64,000 nt of DNA, from the NCBI GenBank assembly GCA_964565765.1, contig CAZMGF010000007.1, forward strand, positions 1 to 64,000, written 5' to 3'. This document shows, piece after piece, positions 9,185 to 18,280 of this stretch; position 1 is the first letter of the stretch; every line of letters starts with the position of its first letter. The notes under the pieces are model-generated. The model was not told where the DNA came from. It saw only the letters and a program-made list of their open reading frames with translations, and did not search any database. Source of the DNA: Bog-1181 sp964565765 (lineage in GTDB: Bacteria > Oederibacteriota > PGYV01 > Palsa-1178). A program made the position numbers and the translations under genes.

Positions 9185-10876
9185 ATGAAAAAAACACTAT
9201 CAGCGCTCTCAATTGCCTTTGCCATATTATTTCCCGCCGCAGCCGCCGCCAATAACCTTTATTTCTTTTCGGACTGCGATATTAAAAACTCAGGCATGTC
9301 AGGCTCATACGCGCCTTTTACTTCGGGCTCATTTTCACCTTTTACCAACCCCGCGGGGCTCGGCTCAGCCGAAACCCAGGAGCTGGGGCTGATGTATTAC
9401 AACCTCTTTGAGGGAGCGGTTGTTGACTGCGTCACTTATGCATATCCTATTATAGACAAAGGCACTCTGTCAGTTTCGGGTATCATGCTGGATAACGGCT
9501 CTATTGAACAGCGCGACGCCAACAATGTGCTCACCGGCACATTCACCGACACATACAAGGCCCTGTACCTTTCATACGGCATCAATATCCTGCAGCTTAT
9601 GGATGTCGGCGTGAACGCCCGGTATATAAACCATGATTTTTACAACATATCAGTTTCCGGCTTCGGCATTGACGCCGGCACAATAGTCTTTCTTCCTTAC
9701 GGCACAAAGCTTTCCCTGTACGCAGGAGATCTTTTGCAGCCTGAATTCCGCTATTCTTCCACAGCCGACGCCCTCCCCCTTTATTATGACGCCACGCTCG
9801 GCTGGGAGCAGGAAGTGCTGTCACAAATTTCCGGAATATTGCGCGTCGCCGCGGGATTTTCAGGCGAAGAATATGACAGCACGGTTAACCTTCACTGCGG
9901 CGCTGAATTTTCAGCCTACAAATTTGCTTCGGTGCGCCTGGGTGTGTCCGGCACCGGCTTTACCTGCGGCGCCTCGCTGAAATATTCCGGGGCCGAGTTC
10001 AATTACGCCCTCGTGCAGTCCAGCCTTGATCTGGTGCACAGGTTTTCAATCACATATGACTTTGGTGAAAATGTAAGATCCATAGAAAAACAGCTTTCCA
10101 CAAAAGAAGCAAAGGCAAAGTTTGAACTTATAGAAAAGATAAAAACAGAAACTGTTTCCAAATACGAGGAAGAAGTTGAAGATTTTATAAAATCAGGGGA
10201 TTACAGCAACGCCCTCATTTCCATACAGAAGGCCCTTGTGTGGGCTCCGGCCGACAAATGGTTCACGGAAAAAGAGGGTGAAGTACAGGCCCTGATGAAT
10301 ACGGAAAAAGTCAGGAATTATATCGATGATGCCGACAGCCTGGTCCGTCAGGACCTGTACATTGACGCGCTGGTAAGCTTAAAGAACGCCCTTGATATCG
10401 ACCCGAAGAATGAAATAGCGTCCGCCAAAATGGCGCGGGCGCAGGAGCTTATAAAGACTCTCGGGGAAAAGAACCTTTCTGTGGAGGAAGGCAATAAGAC
10501 CGCTATAAAAGAACACTTCGAGAGCGGCCTTAACGATTATACCGCCGGAAATTATGAAAAAGCCGTGGAAGAATGGGACAAGGTTATCAAAGCCTCGCCG
10601 CTGCAAAGACAGGTTTACAATTATATACAGAGGGCGCAGGAAAAGATAAAGGTAAAAGAAGACGCGGCCGTGGCTAAAAAATCCGACGCCGAGAAAAAGC
10701 TTGCGTCGCTTTACAGCGACGCGGTCCTGCTTTATACAAAGGGTGAATTTGAGAAATCCATAGGCCTGTGGCGCGAATACTTAAAGCTCGACCCGGACAA
10801 CAGGGACGCGAAAGAATATGTCGAGAAGATAACAAAGGAGTTCCTGGAGCTGCAGAAGCAGAAGCTGGAGTGGTAA
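9185..10876 (+). CDS. PorV/UPF0164-like outer-membrane barrel fused to TPR array
   Basis: 563 residues from the ATG at 9185, followed by a signal peptide ending near AAAAAN; an upstream GTG overlapping the previous stop lacks a better ribosome site. Residues about 30-300 resemble the PorV/UPF0164 family: an N-terminal SGSFSPFTNPAGLG motif, then alternating beta strands. Residues about 310-563 are helical, with TPR-like units such as GDYSNALISIQKALVWAP, YIDALVSLKNALDIDP and GEFEKSIGLWREYLKLDPDN. The TPR part should face the periplasm. The gene ends base-to-base against the convergent protease gene (TAATTA), with no terminator visible between them. A role in handling or anchoring the upstream secreted protein is inferred from adjacency. 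Confidence 0.75.
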   Translation: MKKTLSALSIAFAILFPAAAAANNLYFFSDCDIKNSGMSGSYAPFTSGSFSPFTNPAGLGSAETQELGLMYYNLFEGAVVDCVTYAYPIIDKGTLSVSGIMLDNGSIEQRDANNVLTGTFTDTYKALYLSYGINILQLMDVGVNARYINHDFYNISVSGFGIDAGTIVFLPYGTKLSLYAGDLLQPEFRYSSTADALPLYYDATLGWEQEVLSQISGILRVAAGFSGEEYDSTVNLHCGAEFSAYKFASVRLGVSGTGFTCGASLKYSGAEFNYALVQSSLDLVHRFSITYDFGENVRSIEKQLSTKEAKAKFELIEKIKTETVSKYEEEVEDFIKSGDYSNALISIQKALVWAPADKWFTEKEGEVQALMNTEKVRNYIDDADSLVRQDLYIDALVSLKNALDIDPKNEIASAKMARAQELIKTLGEKNLSVEEGNKTAIKEHFESGLNDYTAGNYEKAVEEWDKVIKASPLQRQVYNYIQRAQEKIKVKEDAAVAKKSDAEKKLASLYSDAVLLYTKGEFEKSIGLWREYLKLDPDNRDAKEYVEKITKEFLELQKQKLEW

Positions 10877-11548
10877 TTACAGCTGCTTCTTTTTCCCGAA
10901 GAATTCGGCTCCCCATATATATGCCTGCCTGACTATATGCCAGCACCCTGTGCCGGTGTCCTTCAGGAATTCCAGGTAATTAACTTTCTGTGAAACTATC
11001 GCCAGTATCAGGGCAATCACCATTATATTCATAAAAAAAACAAAAAGCAGCGAAAAAAATATATTTGATTCCTCATACAAATCGCTCTGCTTGGTTGTTA
11101 GGGAAAAAAGCGTCAGCGCTATATGGAAAGAAAGCGCAGCTCCCACAAAAAAAGCCACATATACACGGTATTCATCCCTGGCGATAAAATAAATAAAAGC
11201 TGCCGCGAAGGCGTAAAGCGGGAAAAAATAGGGGGCAAGCGATACCAGAAAATTTGACTTTGAAACCAGCACCTTGCCGCCGCCCGTGGTCACGTGCAGG
11301 GCCTTTGTTTTGCCGCCGAAGAGCGCGGACCAGAGCATATGGGTAAGTTCATGGGCCATTACATGCGCGAAAACCGGTTTATAAAACAGGAAATGGACGA
11401 TTATATAAGCTATAAAGCCGCAGAGAAACGATATCTCCTCATGGGTTGTCACTGAAAGGCCCCGGACAAGCTGCACTATGGCAATCGCCGCGGATATGGA
11501 AAGCAGCCCGAGCACAAAAGTCAGTATAAAAAAAATTGTTTTTTTCAT
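10877..11548 (-). CDS. M50B-like membrane metalloprotease
   Basis: 223 residues, strongly hydrophobic, with about five to six membrane helices. HELTH at residues 66-70 is a zinc-binding HExxH motif at the end of a helix, followed by a loop containing GGKTKALHVTTGGG, as in Peptidase_M50B-type integral-membrane proteins. The third zinc ligand was not identified with certainty. It is the last gene of an operon and directly abuts the pilT-TPR gene. The substrate is unknown; cleavage of a membrane-bound regulator or processing of a surface protein are options. Confidence 0.65.
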   Translation of the reverse strand: MKKTIFFILTFVLGLLSISAAIAIVQLVRGLSVTTHEEISFLCGFIAYIIVHFLFYKPVFAHVMAHELTHMLWSALFGGKTKALHVTTGGGKVLVSKSNFLVSLAPYFFPLYAFAAAFIYFIARDEYRVYVAFFVGAALSFHIALTLFSLTTKQSDLYEESNIFFSLLFVFFMNIMVIALILAIVSQKVNYLEFLKDTGTGCWHIVRQAYIWGAEFFGKKKQL

Positions 11549-13819
11549 TTATCGCGCGGCCGAGAGCCTCTCGTTTACTTCCTCGAGCCTTTTGCGCGCG
11601 GTCAGGTGGTTGGGGTCCACTTTAAGCACCGCCAGGAGCTTTTCTTTTGATTCTTTGAGCCTGCTTTCTCCGAAAAGGTCCATCGCTTCCCTGTAAAGCC
11701 TGGAGGCCTCTTCGTCAAAAAGCGGCTTTAAGTCGCGCATGTATTTAAGGGCGAATTCGCTGGCAGGGTCGATCCGCAGGATTTTATTAAGATATTCCAT
11801 AGTCTCCGCTGTTTTTTTGTTCCTGTAAGCTTCGTCAACTTTTTCCATAAGGCCTTCCATGCGGTTTTTCAGTATTTTCTTGACCTTTTCCATATAATCC
11901 CTCAGCTTTGTCTCCAGGGGCCTTTTCTCCACAACTTTCTTCCATTCCCTCAGGGCCGACATATAATCCTCTTCAAGCAATTTGTTTATCCCCTTTATAA
12001 AAGCCTCGGAAGCCAGCGCCGCGTCAACATCCTTTCCGAAATCCTCTTTTGCGAGTTTTCCGTAAGCTTCGTCCATGGCCGCTTTTATCTCCGGGGATTC
12101 CGGCTTCATATTCATGGCGTGGCTGAAGAGCAGGAGCGCCTCCAGGTCATTGCCGCGGGAGGCCTCTTCCTGCCCGGACCTGAACATCGCGTCTGTTTCC
12201 TTTTTTAATTTCAGCTCCCTTAATTTCTGCTCCGCCCCGTCAATGTATGACCTTGCCTGGGCGTTTGACTGGTCAAGCCTCAGGGCCTCGCGCCATTTTT
12301 CAATGGCTTCCTCGATTTTTCCAGTCTTATAAATGGCAACGCCTTCCGCGATTATGCCGGGCAGGTTTGCCGCTATGGCTATCTTTTCTTCCGCTGATTT
12401 TATATATGCCTTTATCTGGGCGTTGTTCGGGTCCAGGGAAAGCCCTTCCTGCCATTTCACAATCGCCCCTTTTATGTTCCCTTTTTTATAGATATTAAGC
12501 CCTTCCATTATCATGTTCCTGACATCCTGAGAATTCTGATCCGCGCTGAGCCGCATCCTTAAGGCCTCAAGATTTTCCCCCACTTCGCGGTCGTCGGGGT
12601 ATTTTTCACGCAGCTTTTCAAATTCCGCGAATGATTCCTTTATCATTCCCTTTGCAGAGAGTTCCTTTGCCGCTTTTATTTCAACTGCAAGGTCTTTTCT
12701 GCCCTGTTCCTTGAGCATATTATCCAGTATCGACTGCGCCGAAGCTTTGCTTGAAGTTATGCCTTTCATCATAAGGTCGATTTCCTGGGGCGATGTCGCG
12801 TTTTTCTTCGCGTCTTCTATGGTGATGAGCCCTTTCTTATAAAGGCTTATAAGCGACTGGTCAAAAGTCTGCATGCCGGACTGTGAGCCGTCCTTGATCA
12901 GGTCCTTGATGGAGCCCAGCTTGCCCTCTTCCATATAACCGCGCACCGTCGGAGTCACCACAAGCACTTCCACAGCGGGCACCCTGCCTCCCGCGCCGTC
13001 CACCCTGGCTATAAGCCTCAGTGATATTACGGCCCTTAAAGCGCCGGCAAGCTGCACCCTCACCTGGGCCTGCTGATCCTTGGGGAAAAAATCCAGTATC
13101 CTGCTTATCGTCTGGATGGTATCTATCGTATGCAGCGTTGAAAACACCATATGGCCCGTTTCCGCGGCGGAAACGGCTATACCCACGGTTTCAGCGTCCC
13201 TCATTTCGCCGATAAGAATTACATCGGGATCCTGCCTTAAGACAAATTTAAGGGCCGTCCTGAAATTTTCCGTATCCAGCCCGACTTCCCTCTGGGAAAC
13301 GCTCGATAGCTTGTCGGAATGTACGAATTCGATGGGGTCCTCTATGGTCACAATATGATGGCGGAATGTTTCGTTTATTTTATTTATCATTGAGGCAAGG
13401 GTGGTTGATTTTCCGCTGCCCGTGGTCCCCGTGACAAGAACGAGCCCCCTGGGCAAAAGCGAAATTTCCGACAATATGGCCGGAAGGTTCATCTCCTCGA
13501 TGGAAGGTATCTTTATGGGGATTGCCCTTAAAACTATCTCGTATTTCCCCATCTGCTGGAAAGCATTAGCCCTGAAACGCGCCACGCCCTCAAGGTTGTA
13601 CGCGAGATCCATTTCGTTTGTCTCTTCAAATTTCTTTCTCTGCTTTTCATCCATAAGGGCGAACATTGTTTCCTTCATATCCTCGCGCGACAATATTTCA
13701 AGATCCTCCACCGGCAGCATGCTGCCGTCAACCCTTAAAAGAGGCGGCCTGCCTTCCTTTAAATGCATGTCCGAGGCTTTTTTGTCAATCATCATATGAA
13801 GTAAATCGTTGATATTCAT
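11549..13819 (-). CDS. PilT-type ATPase fused to a C-terminal TPR array
   Basis: 756 residues, about twice the usual PilT length (about 350). Residues 1-370 are a complete PilT/PilU-type secretion ATPase: DLLHMMIDKKASDMHL start, Walker A GTTGSGKST (131-139), Asp box, Walker B ILIGEMRD (201-208) and the His box around AAETGH/STLHT (219-231). Residues about 371-756 are TPR-like repeats, for example GNIKGAIVKWQEGLSLDPNN and GKIEEAIEKWREALRLDQSN. PilT powers retraction of type IV pili in the cytoplasm; here the TPR tail probably binds a partner. No pilin, pilB or pilC is in the window. The neighbours are a PorV-like barrel gene upstream and a membrane protease gene downstream. Confidence 0.85.
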   Translation of the reverse strand: MNINDLLHMMIDKKASDMHLKEGRPPLLRVDGSMLPVEDLEILSREDMKETMFALMDEKQRKKFEETNEMDLAYNLEGVARFRANAFQQMGKYEIVLRAIPIKIPSIEEMNLPAILSEISLLPRGLVLVTGTTGSGKSTTLASMINKINETFRHHIVTIEDPIEFVHSDKLSSVSQREVGLDTENFRTALKFVLRQDPDVILIGEMRDAETVGIAVSAAETGHMVFSTLHTIDTIQTISRILDFFPKDQQAQVRVQLAGALRAVISLRLIARVDGAGGRVPAVEVLVVTPTVRGYMEEGKLGSIKDLIKDGSQSGMQTFDQSLISLYKKGLITIEDAKKNATSPQEIDLMMKGITSSKASAQSILDNMLKEQGRKDLAVEIKAAKELSAKGMIKESFAEFEKLREKYPDDREVGENLEALRMRLSADQNSQDVRNMIMEGLNIYKKGNIKGAIVKWQEGLSLDPNNAQIKAYIKSAEEKIAIAANLPGIIAEGVAIYKTGKIEEAIEKWREALRLDQSNAQARSYIDGAEQKLRELKLKKETDAMFRSGQEEASRGNDLEALLLFSHAMNMKPESPEIKAAMDEAYGKLAKEDFGKDVDAALASEAFIKGINKLLEEDYMSALREWKKVVEKRPLETKLRDYMEKVKKILKNRMEGLMEKVDEAYRNKKTAETMEYLNKILRIDPASEFALKYMRDLKPLFDEEASRLYREAMDLFGESRLKESKEKLLAVLKVDPNHLTARKRLEEVNERLSAAR

Positions 13820-13847
13820 CCCCTTGGACTCCTGTGTTTGAATTGGA

Positions 13848-14852
13848 TTAAAAGTATATTGTCAGCCCGAACCTGTTGTTGGACTGGTTTATCTGGCTCC
13901 CGAAATACTGCTGGTAGGCGTAATCAACCGAAAAAGTTTCCAGGGCAACGCTGGCGCCGCAGGTAAAACCGGCCGAAGAATCCGGCGGCAGGTATAAAAA
14001 TCCCGCCCTGATGGCGATTGACTGTATCTGCGATGTTTTCCCGAAGGCGAAATTATACTCGCCGCCGCCGCAAAAATCTGATACTGCCGGCGCGCCTGTG
14101 CTGTCCTCGATTGTCTTAAGGTCAAAGCTTACGAGAAAATCCGGAGTTATCCCGTAATAAAGCCCCGCGTTGAGTTCATAAGGCACTGATTCCTTTGTGC
14201 CGGTGTTCCATGTTACCTGGGAAAAAATGTCCTTGCATACAATCCCGATCCTGAAGTTATCCTTGAAGGCCGCCATGGCCGCCAGATCCGCGGAAAATCC
14301 CGAGGCGCTGATCTGCTGTGTGCCCAGCGTGAGGTCGGAGCTGGCCCCCAGGTATTTTAAATTGACTCCCACGGATATCTTCGGAAAATTATATTTGGAC
14401 ATCCCCAGGTATTTTTCAATCTGCATGCCCCATGAAAGCAGGGCCGTATACTCCGCCCATTTGTTCGTTGCGTCTCCGGCAAAATCCGGGTCAATCTGCG
14501 CGTTAGTATACCTTAGTGACCCTCCGATGGCGCCGAATCCGCCCGTGTCTCCCTGCGCGTATGATATTAGCATATCAGAGAGCCCCTTAAAATCATTGTA
14601 AACCTGGGGTATATATGTGCCGCTTACCGATTTTTCCTTTCCCAGGAAAGCCATCCCTGCCGGGTTCCACCAGGAAGCGTTTGCGTCATCAGCAACAGCA
14701 GTAAACGCGCCGCCCATTCCGGCGGCCCTTGCCGATATTACGCTGTCGGTAAAGGACCCGCCGAGCAGGTTTGAGCTGTCGGCGTTTGACGCCGGCACAA
14801 AAGCCGCGGCAATGATAAAAGCAAGGAGCGGAAGTTTTGTTGTTTTTTTCAT
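13848..14852 (-). CDS. PorV/UPF0164-like outer-membrane beta-barrel protein
   Basis: 334 residues. A signal peptide (MKKTTKLPLLAFIIAAAFVPASNA) is followed by SVISARAAGMGGAFTAVADDANASWWNPAGM, the typical start of PorV/PorQ/UPF0164 proteins, then repeated amphipathic beta strands and a terminal aromatic residue (LTIYF), as usual for barrels inserted by BamA. Related PorV proteins shuttle secreted substrates at the outer membrane in type IX secretion. The gene starts 1 bp after the upstream gene for a secreted protein with a FlgD-Ig-like tail, so the pair is probably translated together. No other type IX core gene is in the window. Confidence 0.75.
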   Translation of the reverse strand: MKKTTKLPLLAFIIAAAFVPASNADSSNLLGGSFTDSVISARAAGMGGAFTAVADDANASWWNPAGMAFLGKEKSVSGTYIPQVYNDFKGLSDMLISYAQGDTGGFGAIGGSLRYTNAQIDPDFAGDATNKWAEYTALLSWGMQIEKYLGMSKYNFPKISVGVNLKYLGASSDLTLGTQQISASGFSADLAAMAAFKDNFRIGIVCKDIFSQVTWNTGTKESVPYELNAGLYYGITPDFLVSFDLKTIEDSTGAPAVSDFCGGGEYNFAFGKTSQIQSIAIRAGFLYLPPDSSAGFTCGASVALETFSVDYAYQQYFGSQINQSNNRFGLTIYF

Positions 14853-14853
14853 A

Positions 14854-17800
14854 TTATTTCACCACCGCAATCATCCTGGAGGCCGAACTTGTTCCCCCGC
14901 CGGTATTGGTGGTTACAATCTTCATCAGGTAAAGGCCGTTGCGCACATAGGCTCCGGCGCCGTTCTTTCCGTCCCAGCTTACATAGTACATTACGTTTGC
15001 CGGACTTGTCGGGTTTGCGTCGCTGCCTGTAAAGAGCGGGTGGTCGGCCGCGTCGCTGAAAACCAGGGTCCTGACAACGCTTCCGGATATGTTGTAGATG
15101 TAAACTTTGACATCCTTGATTGTGGTAATATCCGATGTGTAATAATATTTTGCCGGGCCCGCTGTCGGGTTGAATGCCTTTGTGTTAAGGAAGTGGAAAG
15201 CCGCAAGCTGGACCGACGGCGGCGCATACATCAGGGCGAAAGCGTTGCTTAAGGGTATTGCCGCCATCTGAACCTCATAGTAATTATCCGTTCCGTTGCT
15301 GACCGGTGCTGAAAGCCCGGAAACCTGCGACCACGACGCCCCGTTCCACATCCACAGAGTAAGGCTTAAAGGCGTCAGCCCCAGGCTTGTAAGCGTGGCC
15401 ACATTTGCGGCGGAATAATGCATCCTCAATGTTGTTGAACACTGGTTGGCGTTAAAACTCAGCGGCAGGACAAAAGGAGCCGCTGTAAAAGAGACGCAAT
15501 TGCCCAGTATAACGTATGTACCCGGCGTTGCGGGCGGCGACGGAATCAGCGCAGCCTCAAGGTCGGCAGCCGGTACAGCGGCGTTGTTACTGTCTGTGAT
15601 TCCGCTTGTTCCGGCGACGTAGCTTGACAGCCTCAGGTATGTTGTTGTGTTTTCACCCGTGCCGGTGATGTCGACATAAGTAACCCCGGCTGTCGAAATG
15701 TTGAACTGATAAGAATATGCCCCCTGGAAGCCGTTCACGGTCGCGGCCGTCACATAGGCGGTATATTGCCCGTCTGAAATTGTGCTCGACGGTATAAAGG
15801 ATAAAATATTCGTGCCTGCCGTGTGCGTCAGGGATCCGGCAATAACGCCTGCCGTGCCCGATACCATTATCCCTGAATTTGCCCAGTCCACTGCCGCGGT
15901 GCTTGACTGCAGCAGGGTGGCGTTCACAGTCGTTACCAGGAACCCCACCTGCGTTGAGGCGGACTGCTGCAGCATCTGGGTTGAGCCGGAAATTGACCCA
16001 ACATTTACATTGCTTACAGTGGGTATTGACTGGTCCACAATGGTGAATGTAAATGTGACTGTCGGCCCTATATTATCGGACGCGTCCACAGGCGTAACCT
16101 GATAAGTGTAAACTCCGCCCACGGTTATCGGTTTGTCGGGTATGTAATATATCTCCCATGTTTTTGTTCCGGGCGTGCCGCCGTTCCATGCCACGTGGCC
16201 GCCGACAGGGTTGCCGTACGGGTCATAAAGCGCGATTGTGGAAAGATTTGTCGGCCCGGCTCCCACGCCGTTGTCCTGCAGTGTGACTTTGATATAATTT
16301 GTTGAATTTATTACACCGGGATTAAGGACCTGGTTATTTGACGGATAAGCCGAGGATGCCACTATTACAGGCGGCAGGTTGTCGGGCAGCGGCACTGTCA
16401 CGTCCTGCGGCACAACAAAAGAGACGGTGGTCTGGTTTGATGTCAGCCCGTATCCTCTGTTATCGCCGATAAAACTGTCATTAAAATAACTCGGCTGGGC
16501 ATGCAGCATTGCCTGGGTATAATTTATCGTGTTTGTACCGCAAACCTCTGAAGCCGTGGCAGGTGTTCCCACCACATCTATCATTCTTCCCACAAGTATG
16601 GACCTGAATGAAACTATATATGTGCCCGCTGAAATGGAAGTTGAATAATAAGTGTAGGAAGGTTGGGCCGTAAAAGTGCCGTTATTATTGTCAACAAAAT
16701 TATTAACCGGCGCAAAGACTATGTCCCAGTCGTTTGTCAAGATGCCGTCCGGGATGGTATATATATCGGCCGGTATTATGGAGCATGGATCCGTAGGCAC
16801 CGGATTGTACGTTATCACGCCGCCGCCGTCAAGGAATCCGGAAAACGGCTTGAGATCGGCAAATTTATTGCCGTAGTTCGGGTTTGTGTAATAGTAATCT
16901 GTATCCGTCGTCGGAAAGCTGTCCCTGGGGGCCACAAATATTTCCGTACCGACGGAATTATAAAGCCTTAAATCAATGTAAATATAAGGATAATTGTGAA
17001 AGTCATGGGTTGCCCCTGTTTCACCGGCCGTATAATTAAACCCGAGGTTCGCAAGGTTGGCTTTGGAGGCGTTTATCATATTTACCCCCATATTAATTGT
17101 AACCACAGTCTCAGCCTCCGGGGTATGCGCAAACTGCGTATTTACAGCGGCCAGGGTGGCGTCAAGCTCCACTGTTGTTACTATTAAATTTGCCGAATAT
17201 GGGACCCCGGTATTTCCGGCCATGTCCGTATAATTAAATGTAAATGTGTAATTTCCGTCAACAACCTCATTGGCGTTATTATCAAGGCCGTCCCATAATA
17301 TCGGATTGTTATAGCCGAAATTTCCCGTGGCCGTCAGTGATTTTATCGTAACGGCCCCCTGTGTAATCGTCAGCGTAACCGTTGAATTTTCGCTCATGTA
17401 ATAAAAAAACTGCGCCAGCCCCTTATTGGGATTATAAGGGTTTGGATTTACGTTAACAAGCTGGATTGTCGGCCTTATTCCGTCGATATTAATAGTTGTC
17501 GGCGCGGTGAAAGGGGCATTGCTTGCCGACGCCGTGCCGTCTATAAAGTTTCCCGTTATCTGGCCGTTCTGTATGTTGAACTGGTAATTTTCCCTTATAA
17601 GAAAAGCTGTGTTATAAATGCCGTTGCCGCCGTCGGTGAGCGGTATGCCGGAAATGGCAGTGCCTATGCTTACTGTCGCAGTGCCGCCCGACCCGGGAGT
17701 GCCGACGGCGCCGGATAAAAGTTGTATTATGGAATAATTTGATACAGCCGGCCCCGCAATGAGCATCGTGTTGTCAATTGTCAGCTGCTGAGGCGCGGTA

Positions 17801-18126
17801 TAGCCCGCAGTGTCGAGCCATGTATGCGTGCCGTCATAAATATATATGCCGCCGGGAAACACCGCCGGAAAAGTCGGGCTGCTGAAGGTTATATTATTCG
17901 CCGTTGACGAGCTTATTGAAATGTCGTTGTATGTAGCCGTCGCGTTTATCACGGACATATTAAAATTTAAGGTGTCCCCGATTTTTGAAACTGTGGCGGC
18001 TGGAGAAGGCTGAACATAAAGTGAAGATATTACATAAGCGGCTTTCAATCCTGATGAAAAAATAACTGCGAATAAAATTACAAAAAAGCTTAAAACAAGG
18101 CTGCTGCTTTTTGAGGTTGTTCTCAA
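14854..18126 (-). CDS. Large secreted Ig-like protein with FlgD-Ig-type C-terminal domain
   Basis: 1,090 residues. The start is a TTG at 18126, supported by GGGAGG 5 bases upstream and an immediate signal peptide (SLVLSFFVILFAVIFSSGLKA). The middle contains several Ig-like or FlgD-Ig segments, for example WDGLDNNANEVVDGNYTF and YQVTPVDASDNIGPTVTFTF. The last about 110 residues have VKVYIYNISGSVVRTL, VSWDGKNGAGAYVRNGLYLMK and end in RMIAVVK, matching the sorting/anchoring type of C-terminal domain seen in the 6825 gene. It leads an operon with a PorV-like barrel, the PilT-TPR protein and the membrane protease. Substrate or ligand is unknown. Confidence 0.8.
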   Translation of the reverse strand: MRTTSKSSSLVLSFFVILFAVIFSSGLKAAYVISSLYVQPSPAATVSKIGDTLNFNMSVINATATYNDISISSSTANNITFSSPTFPAVFPGGIYIYDGTHTWLDTAGYTAPQQLTIDNTMLIAGPAVSNYSIIQLLSGAVGTPGSGGTATVSIGTAISGIPLTDGGNGIYNTAFLIRENYQFNIQNGQITGNFIDGTASASNAPFTAPTTINIDGIRPTIQLVNVNPNPYNPNKGLAQFFYYMSENSTVTLTITQGAVTIKSLTATGNFGYNNPILWDGLDNNANEVVDGNYTFTFNYTDMAGNTGVPYSANLIVTTVELDATLAAVNTQFAHTPEAETVVTINMGVNMINASKANLANLGFNYTAGETGATHDFHNYPYIYIDLRLYNSVGTEIFVAPRDSFPTTDTDYYYTNPNYGNKFADLKPFSGFLDGGGVITYNPVPTDPCSIIPADIYTIPDGILTNDWDIVFAPVNNFVDNNNGTFTAQPSYTYYSTSISAGTYIVSFRSILVGRMIDVVGTPATASEVCGTNTINYTQAMLHAQPSYFNDSFIGDNRGYGLTSNQTTVSFVVPQDVTVPLPDNLPPVIVASSAYPSNNQVLNPGVINSTNYIKVTLQDNGVGAGPTNLSTIALYDPYGNPVGGHVAWNGGTPGTKTWEIYYIPDKPITVGGVYTYQVTPVDASDNIGPTVTFTFTIVDQSIPTVSNVNVGSISGSTQMLQQSASTQVGFLVTTVNATLLQSSTAAVDWANSGIMVSGTAGVIAGSLTHTAGTNILSFIPSSTISDGQYTAYVTAATVNGFQGAYSYQFNISTAGVTYVDITGTGENTTTYLRLSSYVAGTSGITDSNNAAVPAADLEAALIPSPPATPGTYVILGNCVSFTAAPFVLPLSFNANQCSTTLRMHYSAANVATLTSLGLTPLSLTLWMWNGASWSQVSGLSAPVSNGTDNYYEVQMAAIPLSNAFALMYAPPSVQLAAFHFLNTKAFNPTAGPAKYYYTSDITTIKDVKVYIYNISGSVVRTLVFSDAADHPLFTGSDANPTSPANVMYYVSWDGKNGAGAYVRNGLYLMKIVTTNTGGGTSSASRMIAVVK

Positions 18127-18162
18127 TTTAGCCTCCCGGATAATAACAATATATATAATAGA

Positions 18163-18190
18163 ATAATATCACAGATTAATGAAAAGTCAA
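18163..18190 (-). promoter_or_regulatory. Sigma-70-type promoter of the 18126-10877 operon
   Basis: On the minus strand: TTGACT (18185-18190), 16-bp spacer, TATTAT (18163-18168), about 37 bp upstream of the TTG start at 18126. Confidence 0.6.
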
Positions 18191-18199
18191 GAATATAGG

Positions 18200-18223
18200 A
18201 AACCCCTTAAAAAAGGGGGTTTT
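18200..18223 (-). terminator. Possible terminator after the small barrel gene
   Basis: AAACCCC/GGGGTTT arms around a T/A-rich loop, just downstream of the minus-strand gene ending at 18281 and just upstream of the next promoter. The U tract is poor, so strength is uncertain. Confidence 0.4.
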
Positions 18224-18280
18224 CCCGGTTTTTAATCCTTGCCTTTAAATATTCCCTTTTTATCCCTGTTTTAATGATTT

